Shown: piece after piece, positions 8,010 to 15,914 of the stretch
How the letters are laid out: each line of letters opens with the position of its first letter
How positions within the stretch are numbered: position 1 is the first letter of the stretch
Source: Pirellulales bacterium
GTDB lineage: Bacteria; Planctomycetota; Planctomycetia; Pirellulales; Thermoguttaceae
Length of the DNA: 44,201 nucleotides
Reading direction: 5' to 3'
Assembly (NCBI GenBank): GCA_016936015.1
Contig: JAFGPV010000051.1
Coordinates: 1 to 44,201, forward strand
Made by a program: the position numbers and the translations under genes
The notes under the pieces: generated by a model
Database searches by the model: none
Told to the model about the DNA's origin: nothing
Seen by the model: the letters and a program-made list of their open reading frames with translations, nothing else

Positions 8010-9665
8010 ATGTCCGGATTGCCCGATAACGAACTGTTCAGCGCATATCTCGACGGCGAGTTGACCGCCGCCGAGCAGGCGGAGTTTGAACGGCTGCTGG
8101 CCGAAAATTCTGCCGCCCGGCAACTGCTGGATGAATTGCGTGCCGTCAGCAGAACGTTGCAATCGTTATCGGCACAGAAGCTTTCCGAGGACCTGCGGGA
8201 GCCGGTGTTGCGGATTGCCCAGCAGCGGATGCTGACCGAGCCGGCGCCGCCGACCGGCGCGCCGTCGGTCTTGCCGCGGCCGTTTGTCGAACGCTGGAAA
8301 AATTCCCGCCTGTGGATTTGGCCCGGGATTGTCGTGGCGGTCGCGCTGTTGCTTTGGATCGTGATCCCCGAGCCGCGGGAACTACCGGTCCCCGGCGGCG
8401 GCCCGATCGTTGCCCGGAAAGATGAGAGCAAAAAAACCACGGAACTTAAGCGGGGCAGTGAAGCGGCTGCCGAGAGCGTTGCCGCGGATCGGGAAAAAAG
8501 GCCTAAATCCGACTACACCTTTTGCGAACCTGCGAGCCCTCCTGCCAAAGGCGCCCCACCGTATTCGGCGAAGGCGGCCTCGCGCCCATCCCGAACCGCC
8601 GGCCGGGAAATCGTGAGGTCTAAAGCCTTTGGAGCGGAGCCCCTGCCCGCCGAGGATAGTAGCAAAGGATCACAATCCTCGTTTGACTTCGGATTCGGAG
8701 CCAGGGGAGGAATGGGAGGAATTCAACGGAAAGGTGAAGTCCACGCCGGCACGGTTCCCGCGGAGCCCTCTGCCGGCGAAGGACTGCTGGTCGTGCAATG
8801 CGATATTTCCCCCGAGGCGGAATCGGAGAAACCCTTTGAGAAACTTCTGGCGGAAAACAGAATTCCGTTGGTCGATGCCGATCAGCCGGCGGCAGAGGAA
8901 TTGGCCGACACCTCCCATGATGCGAAAAATGCCCCCTCGCAACCGGCTGTGACGGCGCCTCCGGAGGTCCTCGCCTATGAAACGCAGAAAGAAATGCCTC
9001 CGCTGGACCTGGTCTACGTCGAGGCGCCTCCCGCCCAGGTAGAATCCCTGTTGCAGGCCATCAACTCCGACGTGAAAAACTTTACGGCCGTGCAGGTGAT
9101 GCCCACTCAGGATGTGCCTCAGCAGCGACGATTAGTTCACTTCAACCGGGGTTTAAAGGAGGAACGTCTCGCCGCGCAGTCCGGCCAAAGCGTCTCGGGG
9201 AGGATTGCGGCCGGAGCGGCCTTCAATGAAAAAGCGGGAAAGCCGGCCGGGAAAGCCGCACCGAAGGCCGGTCTTCCCCCTAAAACTCCGGCCTATAGTC
9301 CTCTCTCAATTCCAGCCGTCCAAGAAATCCCCCCCCTACAAAACTCCAACTTCGCCCAGCGCATTCCTTTATCGCAACGATCCGTCAATGCACAGAAGGC
9401 CGATACGGCAAGCTCGTCGGTCATGGGCGACGCGGCCGTCCAGGAAGCTCTCCAGCGACTCTCGCCGACAGTACAACAATCCGTTCGCTCTCGACAATCT
9501 TTGCAAACAAATTCGTTGGCATTGGAAGGCGCCGCTCCACAAAATCAGCAGGTATTGTTCGTATTACGCAGGGCGGCAAACACCTCGGAGGCGGCAGTTC
9601 GAACCATGGAGCGGAATCCCCCCCCCGCAGCGGCGACATCGCCGGTTCCCTCGAAGGGGCAGTAG
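8010..9665 (+). CDS. Membrane anti-sigma factor with long extracytoplasmic part
   Basis: A 551-residue protein whose N-terminus (LPDNELFSAYLDGELTAAEQAEFERLL) is a typical anti-sigma domain that would bind the ECF factor encoded 60 bases upstream. It lacks the H..C..C zinc motif of ZAS-type anti-sigma factors. One membrane helix (about residues 101-120, LWIWPGIVVAVALLLWIVIP) follows. The remaining 430 residues would lie outside the cytoplasm: a low-complexity part rich in Pro, Ala, Ser and Lys, then a more ordered segment (about 250-370: LLVVQCDISPEAE...FEKLLAENRIPLVD...VYVEAPPAQVESLLQAI), a pattern seen in planctomycete anti-sigma proteins. The tail is again low in complexity. It is probably released from the sigma factor after an envelope signal, but no protease site can be identified by eye. 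Confidence 0.82.
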   Translation: MSGLPDNELFSAYLDGELTAAEQAEFERLLAENSAARQLLDELRAVSRTLQSLSAQKLSEDLREPVLRIAQQRMLTEPAPPTGAPSVLPRPFVERWKNSRLWIWPGIVVAVALLLWIVIPEPRELPVPGGGPIVARKDESKKTTELKRGSEAAAESVAADREKRPKSDYTFCEPASPPAKGAPPYSAKAASRPSRTAGREIVRSKAFGAEPLPAEDSSKGSQSSFDFGFGARGGMGGIQRKGEVHAGTVPAEPSAGEGLLVVQCDISPEAESEKPFEKLLAENRIPLVDADQPAAEELADTSHDAKNAPSQPAVTAPPEVLAYETQKEMPPLDLVYVEAPPAQVESLLQAINSDVKNFTAVQVMPTQDVPQQRRLVHFNRGLKEERLAAQSGQSVSGRIAAGAAFNEKAGKPAGKAAPKAGLPPKTPAYSPLSIPAVQEIPPLQNSNFAQRIPLSQRSVNAQKADTASSSVMGDAAVQEALQRLSPTVQQSVRSRQSLQTNSLALEGAAPQNQQVLFVLRRAANTSEAAVRTMERNPPPAAATSPVPSKGQ

Positions 9666-9866
9666 TCTTTTCTCCTCCGGTTGTTCGCATCCATCAACAG
9701 GTTTTCCACGTTTTCCCCTACTGGGGAAAGGTTTCGGGAGAGGGGACAGATTGCTCAGTCTCAGTCGTCGCAAGGCGTTATGACCGGAGTTTTCCCTTCG
9801 AGCGATTTCCCTTCGCCATGCTCTCTGGATTGTGATAGAATCTCCCCTGGTCACCCACGTAGTGGA

Positions 9867-9937
9867 TCCGCAGGCTGGGTTACGGCCGGTTCTCTCATCA
9901 GCCGAGAGAGAACGGAAGGCCGGGCCCAGCCTGCGGA
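9867..9937. repeat. Inverted repeat with 13-bp perfect arms
   Basis: The arms 9867-9879 (TCCGCAGGCTGGG) and 9925-9937 are exact complements. A second inner pair (CGGTTCTCTC with GAGAGAACGG) extends the hairpin. It sits between the anti-sigma gene and the hydrolase, just before the latter's TATACT box. It is one of the dispersed palindromes of this window and may act as a terminator. Confidence 0.75.
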
Positions 9938-9953
9938 GTGTTTTCTTTATACT

Positions 9954-10742
9954 ATGCAACTTGAGGTTATCTCACACCATCCCCAGGACAAACCCCGCCC
10001 CACTCCCTTGCTCTTTGTTCACGGCACGTGGCATGGGGCGTGGTGTTGGGAGAAATTTCAACCCTTCTTTGCCGAGCATGGCTACGAGTCGCACGCCGTC
10101 AGCCTCCGCGGACACGGCAACAGCAAAGGCCGTCACAATCTTCGTTGGCACAGTGCAGCCCGGGATTACGTAGCCGATGTCACTCAAATCGTCGAAAAGA
10201 TGCGCGCCCCTCCGGTTCTGATTGGGCATTCAATGGGAGGATATATTATCCAGAGGTATCTGGAAAACCACACGGCACCCGCGGGGATCCTGCTGGCTTC
10301 TATTCCCGTTACGGGGATTTACCAGTTTGCGCTCCGCGTACTCCTCAGAACTCCCTGGGCATTCATTAAGTCTCATCTGACTTTAGATCCCTGGTATGTG
10401 GTATCGACGCCGGAGTTGGCGCAGGTTTCCTTCTTTTCACCCGACATGTCCGCGGAGGAAGTCAATCGCCATTTTCAGCGTCTCGGCCACGCATCGTTCC
10501 TGATCGAGATAGAGCTGCTTTTTCTGGCGCTGCCGCATCCGAAGAAGGTCACGACGCCTCTTCTGATCCTGGCTGCCGAGAACGACCGTGTCTTTTCCGT
10601 CGCTGAAGAGCAGGCGACGGCCCGTGCCTACAACACCAGGGCGGAGGTCTTCCCCGACATGGCTCACGACATGATGTTGGAGCCGGGCTGGCAAAAGGTT
10701 GCCGAGCGTATTCTGGGGTGGTTGCGCGAACGCGATCTATAA
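9954..10742 (+). CDS. Alpha/beta-hydrolase fold protein
   Basis: A 262-residue cytoplasmic hydrolase of unknown substrate. The oxyanion-hole region is LLFVHGTWHGAWCW (about residues 19-32). The nucleophile elbow is GHSMGG with Ser93. The acid is probably the Asp in LAAENDRVFS and the base the His in DMAHDMM, so the triad looks complete. The ATG at 9954 is chosen because the preceding in-frame sequence lies in a palindromic repeat and is unlike protein. A TATACT directly abuts this ATG, so the promoter position is uncertain. The family includes esterases, lipases and haloperoxidase-like enzymes; nothing here decides between them. Confidence 0.88.
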   Translation: MQLEVISHHPQDKPRPTPLLFVHGTWHGAWCWEKFQPFFAEHGYESHAVSLRGHGNSKGRHNLRWHSAARDYVADVTQIVEKMRAPPVLIGHSMGGYIIQRYLENHTAPAGILLASIPVTGIYQFALRVLLRTPWAFIKSHLTLDPWYVVSTPELAQVSFFSPDMSAEEVNRHFQRLGHASFLIEIELLFLALPHPKKVTTPLLILAAENDRVFSVAEEQATARAYNTRAEVFPDMAHDMMLEPGWQKVAERILGWLRERDL

Positions 10743-10905
10743 TTAGTTGCGCGGGTTCCGGCCGCAGCGGGGGTTCTCTTGGCGCAATGCGTTAAAGCGC
10801 GGTTGCGCTGCCCAAATTCCGTATGCGTTGGATTTTCTCTGATCAGAACAGGGAGGATTCAATCTCTGGGAAGTGCAAGAAAACACGGCGTTTCCGCAGG
10901 AAATG

Positions 10906-10935
10906 CTGGCATGACCGCCAAATTCTTTGTATAAT
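10906..10935 (+). promoter_or_regulatory. Candidate promoter for the methyltransferase/radical SAM genes
   Basis: A perfect TATAAT (10930-10935) preceded at 18 bases by CTGGCA (10906-10911, four of six matches to TTGACA). The predicted start is near 10942, leaving a 5' leader of about 200 bases that contains a possible small ORF. Consensus match only. Confidence 0.5.
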
Positions 10936-11005
10936 CAATGGAATGTAATTGGACGCGGTTGGCTCCCCCACTTGGAAACCGATGCTCACGAAGAGAAGGA
11001 ACGTC

Positions 11006-11146
11006 ATGTGTCGGGTTTTTTCAAAAGCCCGAGTCGTTGACGCGGCGATCGGGCGCGTGGGAAACCTTTTCGAGCGTCATGACTCATTCGCGGTCTCCGT
11101 CCCCCACTTGAGCATGGAGATCCCCGCCGGGAGTGTCTGCGCATGA
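11006..11146 (+). CDS. Possible 46-residue leader ORF upstream of the methyltransferase
   Basis: ATG 11006 follows an AAGGA-type ribosome binding site (10996-11000). The frame ends at TGA 11144-11146, overlapping the methyltransferase ATG as ATGA. The product would begin MCRVFSKARVVDAAIG and end IPAGSVCA. It has no recognised domain or membrane segment. The overlap favours translational coupling, so it may be a leader peptide. A peptide substrate of the neighbouring methyltransferase and radical SAM enzymes is possible but unsupported. It could also be a chance frame. Confidence 0.3.
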   Translation: MCRVFSKARVVDAAIGRVGNLFERHDSFAVSVPHLSMEIPAGSVCA

Positions 11147-12162
11147 ACCGTCTCGTTCGACTGTGGAAAGAGCAGTACGGCGTGAGCTCGCCGCTGGAAG
11201 CCGATTCCTGGGCCCGAAGCCTGTGGAATCGCTGGGTTGTGGCCCGGCTGATGGGCGCCTTTCCCAACGCCACGAAGAGCATTCTCTCTCGCAGCCGGGG
11301 CGAGTTGGCCCGCCTGCTCGTCTCCGAGGGAGAGGGCGGGTCGTTCCGGGCCCTTCGTGCCATGTATGAGTACCAGGACCTCCAGCGCCGCGGGGACTTC
11401 ATCAACCGCCTGATCATGCAGTCTCCCGGGATCAAGGCCATCCGGAACCGCCGTACCATTGCCCAGTGGATGTTGGAGGTTTGTCTGAACGTCCAGCCCC
11501 CGGATTCTCCGGCACTCGTTCTGGCCGTGGGCGGGGGCGACGGGAGCCTCGAATTGGAGGTGATTGCCCGTGCCGCAAAACGGGACGTGTACTATTGCGG
11601 CGTGGATAAGGACGAACGGGCCACCGCGGAGCATCAGCGGGTGTTACAAACCTTCGGGCTTCAGGGAAGAGGATTTCTCATTTCGGGCGCCGCGGCCGAG
11701 GACTGCGACCTGGCGGCGGTTGTCGAAACCGCCCGGCGGCGGTTCGATGTTCCCTTCGACGGGGCGGCCGTCACCGTCTGCCACGGCCTTACCGAGTACC
11801 TTGACGTCGGTCGGCACACCAACGAAGCTTTGGCGCGGTTTCTAGCCGAACTTCACCGTTCCACAGGCTCAGAAGGTACCTTGTTGATCAGCCAGAGCAA
11901 CCACCGCAATCAGACCAAATTTCTGGAACGCGGTCTTTCATGGCACGTGCGGCTGCGGAGCGAGGAAGAAATGGGAGCGGAAATGGTTCGCGCGGGATGG
12001 CAGATCTCGGTTTGCCAACAGGAGCCCATGCGACTGATCACGATGTACCTGGCGGTCAAATCGGACGGCCAGCGGCTGCGGATCGACCGCCGGGAGCAGT
12101 TGCGCCGTCACCGGGTCCCGGCGCCGACCCTGGCTCCGGTCCACCGTCGCGCGGCGTCGTAG
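11143..12162 (+). CDS. Class I SAM-dependent methyltransferase-like protein
   Basis: A 339-residue protein. The central part has a Rossmann-type SAM motif, LVLAVGGGDGSLELE (about residues 125-140), followed by an acidic strand end, YYCGVDKDE, that would hold the ribose. VTVCHGLTEYLDVG and GTLLISQSNHRNQTKF resemble later strands of the fold. The 110-residue N-terminal part is helical and unassigned. The C-terminus is basic and proline-rich. The pattern is reminiscent of Pfam Methyltransf_20, but that is memory, not a search. It lies 21 bases before a radical SAM gene on the same strand, so the two probably act on the same molecule. The substrate is unknown. Confidence 0.72.
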   Translation: MNRLVRLWKEQYGVSSPLEADSWARSLWNRWVVARLMGAFPNATKSILSRSRGELARLLVSEGEGGSFRALRAMYEYQDLQRRGDFINRLIMQSPGIKAIRNRRTIAQWMLEVCLNVQPPDSPALVLAVGGGDGSLELEVIARAAKRDVYYCGVDKDERATAEHQRVLQTFGLQGRGFLISGAAAEDCDLAAVVETARRRFDVPFDGAAVTVCHGLTEYLDVGRHTNEALARFLAELHRSTGSEGTLLISQSNHRNQTKFLERGLSWHVRLRSEEEMGAEMVRAGWQISVCQQEPMRLITMYLAVKSDGQRLRIDRREQLRRHRVPAPTLAPVHRRAAS

Positions 12163-12183
12163 GAACGATAGGAAGTGCAAACC

Positions 12184-13893
12184 ATGACCAACAAATCCAT
12201 TGACGTAGTATTTATCGTGAGGCTCGAGCCCCGAACCGACACCGGTGATCCCTCGCTCTACAAGCCCCTGCGTCTGTGGATCGATGGAGAAATCGCCACG
12301 ATTCCTTTGCTGCGGCAATACGTCGGCAACGAAAAATCCCTGGGCTTTTCGCACCGGCTGGCCGAACAGCGGCGCCATTTTGGCGGCGAGCCGGTCCTTA
12401 CGCCGTACCTGCTGAAGGAATACTTCGAGTCCTGCGGCATCTCCTTCGAGGTTATTCCCTGCCTGGAAAGCGGCTGGGACCGGTTGCGGGAATTGGGCAA
12501 GTCCGGCGTGAGGGTCGTCGCTCTTTCGACCACCTGGGCCCGGGGGATTGAAGCGGCGCCTCTCTATCGGGAAGCCGCCAGGAAGATCAAGCAAGAGCTG
12601 CCCGGCGTGGTGATCGTCGCCGGCGGCATCGGCGTCGAAAAGGGCATCTACTCCCGACGCCTGGTCAACGAAGGCGCCATCCCCGTCTCCGAAGAAGCGC
12701 TGGCCGAGATGTACTTGGGCATCGACGCCAAAAGCGATAAGGATTTCGATTGCCTCGTCTTCGGCAATAGCTCCGAGGGGACGCTGCGCCGGATCATCGA
12801 GCGCCTCCACGAGGGGAAAGACTTCCGCGATCTGCCCAATTTGGCCTTGCCGAACGGCGGCAGCTACCGGATTAACGAGACGGCCGACGTGGAGGGAGCC
12901 CTCCGCGACACGATCATCGATTGGCATAAGTACTACCGGGAAATGTTCCCGTTCTGGACGCCTGTGTTCAGTTCGGTCGGATGTCCGCACCAATGCCAGT
13001 TCTGCGATTTCCACCCGCTGTTCAAGTGTAAATATCGAAGCGAGGCCAACCTCATCGACGAACTCAAGACGATCAAGCGCAATCCCTATCCCCGGTTCGC
13101 CTACTTCACCGACGACAACTTCGGGATCAACAAGAAGCGGTTGACGACCGTCTTGCAGGCGATGGTCCGGGAAAAACTGGGAATCAAGTGGCACGCCATG
13201 CTGCGGGCCGATATGGTCGACCGGGAGATGGCCGAACAGTTGCGCGAGGCGGGCTGTCGCGAACTGTTGCTGGGCATCGAATCCGGCGATCCGATGGTCC
13301 TCTCCAACATCAACAAACGGCTCGATCTGGACGCGGCCGCAAGGGCCCTCGCGCACCTCGATCAAGCGGGCATCAATACCTTCTGCACGTTCATTATCGG
13401 ATTCCCCGGAGAAACGCAAAAGTCCATCGACAATACCGTGCAATGGATCTCGAACATGCCCTCCGGCTCGTCGGCCCACGCCTATCACCGGTACTATCTG
13501 TTCCGCTTGATCATCTCCCCCCTCAGCCCGCTCAGCCGGAAAGAGCAGCGCGAAAAGTATGGCTTGCAGGGCCTGCAGGAACACTGGTCGCACCGCACGA
13601 TGAATTCCGAGGAAGCGGGCCACGCCCTGAAAGACATGTTCCTCCGGATCGACGGCCCGACCCATGTTTACCACGAACCCCCCGTGCCCGACTGGCCGGT
13701 TCACGTCACCAGGGAGATCATGGAACTTCGTGAAAAGGCGCAACGAAAATTCTGCCAAGGCGATGCGACTGGCCAGGTTGTTCAAGACGAACTCTTGCGG
13801 AAGGTGCAAGAAGCCAACCGGAAATACACCTTCTCGCCGATCACGCGGATGGGCCTGAGACTCTACTACCGCCTCAAAGGGATTTCCCTGTGA
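12184..13893 (+). CDS. Radical SAM protein with N-terminal B12-binding-like fold
   Basis: A 569-residue protein. ATG 12184 is preferred over GTG 12175 because AGGA (12171-12174) is well spaced only for the ATG. Residues about 70-210 look like a cobalamin-binding fold (LTPYLLKEYFESCGISFEVIP, VVALSTTWARG, VVIVAGGIG), but the classical D-x-H-x-x-G ligand motif is not visible, so any B12 would be bound base-off without that His, or not at all. The radical SAM core starts at SSVGCPHQCQFC, with Cys267, Cys271 and Cys274 giving the C-x3-C-x2-C cluster motif. It continues with YFTDDNFGINKKR, LLLGIESGD and TFIIGFPGET, all typical of this superfamily. Methylthiolation, methylation and ring formation are all known in the class; the reaction here is undetermined. 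It pairs with the preceding methyltransferase. Confidence 0.88.
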   Translation: MTNKSIDVVFIVRLEPRTDTGDPSLYKPLRLWIDGEIATIPLLRQYVGNEKSLGFSHRLAEQRRHFGGEPVLTPYLLKEYFESCGISFEVIPCLESGWDRLRELGKSGVRVVALSTTWARGIEAAPLYREAARKIKQELPGVVIVAGGIGVEKGIYSRRLVNEGAIPVSEEALAEMYLGIDAKSDKDFDCLVFGNSSEGTLRRIIERLHEGKDFRDLPNLALPNGGSYRINETADVEGALRDTIIDWHKYYREMFPFWTPVFSSVGCPHQCQFCDFHPLFKCKYRSEANLIDELKTIKRNPYPRFAYFTDDNFGINKKRLTTVLQAMVREKLGIKWHAMLRADMVDREMAEQLREAGCRELLLGIESGDPMVLSNINKRLDLDAAARALAHLDQAGINTFCTFIIGFPGETQKSIDNTVQWISNMPSGSSAHAYHRYYLFRLIISPLSPLSRKEQREKYGLQGLQEHWSHRTMNSEEAGHALKDMFLRIDGPTHVYHEPPVPDWPVHVTREIMELREKAQRKFCQGDATGQVVQDELLRKVQEANRKYTFSPITRMGLRLYYRLKGISL

Positions 13894-14007
13894 GCCGCAG
13901 GTGACAGGATGCGGTTCGGTCGTCGGCTTGGAAGTCGGGTTGTCTTGGGAAGGCGGTTGTTGTTTTCTCCCTTTGCTCCATTGAATCGTCTGTGCAGGGA
14001 TCGTTTA

Positions 14008-14036
14008 TTGACATTTTTCATGCCGATTGCTAACAT
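14008..14036 (+). promoter_or_regulatory. Strong sigma70-type promoter of the sugar-acid cassette
   Basis: TTGACA (14008-14013), exactly 17 bases, then TAACAT (14031-14036). The -35 is perfect and the -10 matches four of six. It lies in the 312-base gap between the radical SAM gene and the mutarotase-like gene, leaving a leader of about 160 bases. A 70-codon frame crossing the site looks non-coding. Confidence 0.65.
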
Positions 14037-14205
14037 GATGGATTGCATTTGGTGCGACGGGCTGCTGGAGCAGAACGGCGTTCGATCCCGCGAGAGCTTC
14101 CTACCGGAATCGTTGGATTGATTCGCCGATTCTCCCGTCCGGATCATCCTATTCCGACACGTTGCAGGCCCCGACGAGGGAGAGGGATCCTGAAGAGACA
14201 AATGT

Positions 14206-15123
14206 ATGCTTGACGATCTCTTCCAATACGTGCAGGTAGACGGTCAGCAGGTCGTTCGTCTCCGCTCGAAGCATCTCGATGTCGATGTTGCGCCTGAAGT
14301 TGGCGGAAAAATTGTCGGTATTCGGCACGTGAGCAGCGGGTACGATTTTCTTTGGAGAAATCCCCGGCTTCGTCTGGAGCCGCAGCCGCCCGGCAGCGAG
14401 TACGATCCCTATTTCTTCGGCGGCATCGACGAGTTGATTCCCAACGATGTTCCCGAAACGGTCGACGGTGCGGCCTGCCCGGATCATGGAGAATTGTGGA
14501 CCAGCCGGTTGGAGTGCCACAGGGACGGCGAGTCGCTGCTGCTGACGGGAGTGCTTCCGGTATGCGGGCTGCAATACCGCCGACGGATAACGTTGCGGGC
14601 GGACAGCCCCCATCTAGACCTCCACTACCGTATCACCAACACCACGGACTCCGAACGGCACTTTTTGTGGAAGCTACACGCCGCGTTGGCGGTCGCCGAG
14701 GGGGACGTGATCGACTGTCCGGCGCGCCGGGCACAGGTCGTGGATCTTGCCTATTCGCGGTTTTCCAGTGCGGAGCCTTTTTCCTGGCCGACCGTCGAAG
14801 GGCGGCGGGCGGACGTCGTGCCCGCCGACGAAGGCACGGTCGATTTCTTCTACTTGTTCGATCTTCCCGCCGGCCGGATCGCCTGGAAACGCCCTTCGCG
14901 CAATTTGAAATTCGAGTACGCTTTCGATACGGCGGTCTTCCCGTACGCCTGGTTGTTCGCCTCCTACGGCGGCTTCGACGGCCACTATACCGTGATCCTC
15001 GAACCCTGCACAACGATGCCGATTCGCGTTGGCGACGCGATCGGCAAGGGCACGTGCAGCCGCCTGCTTCCCCGTCAATCCTTGGAAACCCACGTCTCGA
15101 TCTACGCCGGACCGGACGTATGA
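14206..15123 (+). CDS. Aldose 1-epimerase-like (galactose mutarotase fold) protein
   Basis: A 305-residue beta-sandwich protein of the galactose mutarotase superfamily, close to the DUF4432/DUF5107 type. Supporting segments are HLDVDVAPEVGGKIVGIRHVSSGYDFLW (N-terminal strands), GGIDELIPND, ACPDHGELWTSRLE (the His and Glu common in this fold), FLWKLHAALAVAEGD and YTVILEPCTTMP. It would interconvert sugar anomers or bind a sugar in the cytoplasm. It is the first gene of a tightly spaced set (17, 15 and 16 bases between members) with an SDR oxidoreductase, a symporter and an enolase-superfamily protein, which points to import and oxidation of one sugar. Which sugar is unknown; fucose or rhamnose is an inference from the set and from the nearby fucosidase. 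Confidence 0.83.
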   Translation: MLDDLFQYVQVDGQQVVRLRSKHLDVDVAPEVGGKIVGIRHVSSGYDFLWRNPRLRLEPQPPGSEYDPYFFGGIDELIPNDVPETVDGAACPDHGELWTSRLECHRDGESLLLTGVLPVCGLQYRRRITLRADSPHLDLHYRITNTTDSERHFLWKLHAALAVAEGDVIDCPARRAQVVDLAYSRFSSAEPFSWPTVEGRRADVVPADEGTVDFFYLFDLPAGRIAWKRPSRNLKFEYAFDTAVFPYAWLFASYGGFDGHYTVILEPCTTMPIRVGDAIGKGTCSRLLPRQSLETHVSIYAGPDV

Positions 15124-15140
15124 TTTAAAATTCATGAACG

Positions 15141-15899
15141 ATGGAAAAACGCCGTAAAGTCATGATCACGGGTGCATCCTCCGGCATCGGCCGGGCCACG
15201 GCGCTCCGTTTTGCCACCGACCGATATGACGTCTGCCTCAATGCCCGCCGCGAGCCGCTCCTGCGGGAGCTGGAGGCGGGCCTTCCCGCGGGTAAACACC
15301 TCGTCTGTCCGGGCGACTACAGCGATCCGGCCGTGGTGGACGCCATGGACCGCACGATCCGCCGGGAATGGGGCGCGGTGGACGTCTTGGTCAATTGTGC
15401 AGGGATTACCTCCTACGTGGACGTGATTGAAACGCCCTACCTTCAATGGCGCGCGTGCATCGACACAATGTTGGGCGGCGCCGTACTCGTCTCGCGAATG
15501 GCGGTGGGGCTGATGCCCCCGGGCGGCCGATTGATCCACGTTACCTCCATTCACGGAGAACGGGTCGAGATCAAGGCCAGCAGTTACACCGTCGTCAAGG
15601 CGGCGCTGAACCAACTCTGCCGGAGCCTGGCGCTCGAATTGGCCCCGCGGGGAATTCTGGTCAACGCCATTGCGCCGGGATTCATCCGCACTCCCATGAG
15701 CATCCTGCCGGACGGCACCAACGAGTTGGACAGCGAGTGGTTTCGGCAGAACTACGAGGACGGTCACCACTTGCCCCTGCGCCGGGCCGGCAAGCCGGAG
15801 GAAGTCGCCGGCGTGGCCAGCTTTCTGGCAGGTCCCGACGCCACTTATATCACCGGCCAGGTGATTACGGTCGACGGCGGATTGACTATTACCTTTTAA
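15141..15899 (+). CDS. Short-chain dehydrogenase/reductase (SDR)
   Basis: A 252-residue classical SDR using NAD(P). The cofactor motif TGASSGIG lies at residues 10-17, and the structural motif is NCAG in place of NNAG. The catalytic set is Ser136 (VTSIHG), Tyr149 and Lys153 (YTVVK), with the standard 13- and 4-residue spacing. PGFIRTP and the C-terminal ITGQVITVDGG are typical of FabG-like enzymes. NARR after the second strand, with a basic residue, hints at NADP(H), but this is weak. In this cassette it most likely oxidises a sugar at C1, or a keto-deoxy sugar acid later in the pathway. Confidence 0.93.
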   Translation: MEKRRKVMITGASSGIGRATALRFATDRYDVCLNARREPLLRELEAGLPAGKHLVCPGDYSDPAVVDAMDRTIRREWGAVDVLVNCAGITSYVDVIETPYLQWRACIDTMLGGAVLVSRMAVGLMPPGGRLIHVTSIHGERVEIKASSYTVVKAALNQLCRSLALELAPRGILVNAIAPGFIRTPMSILPDGTNELDSEWFRQNYEDGHHLPLRRAGKPEEVAGVASFLAGPDATYITGQVITVDGGLTITF

Positions 15900-15914
15900 C
15901 GGCATTTTCCCGGA

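Noticed and set aside
10906-10929. A sigma54-type promoter around TGGCAT before the methyltransferase
   Set aside because: The GC of the -12 element is absent at the required spacing; the TATAAT fits a sigma70 promoter better.
11938-13809. A 623-codon open frame on the minus strand opposite the radical SAM gene
   Set aside because: It is antisense to a gene with clear radical SAM motifs. Long antisense frames are expected at this GC content, and the product has no recognisable domain.
13909-14121. A 70-codon frame upstream of the mutarotase-like gene
   Set aside because: It crosses the predicted promoter TTGACA-17-TAACAT and has a basic, low-quality product.
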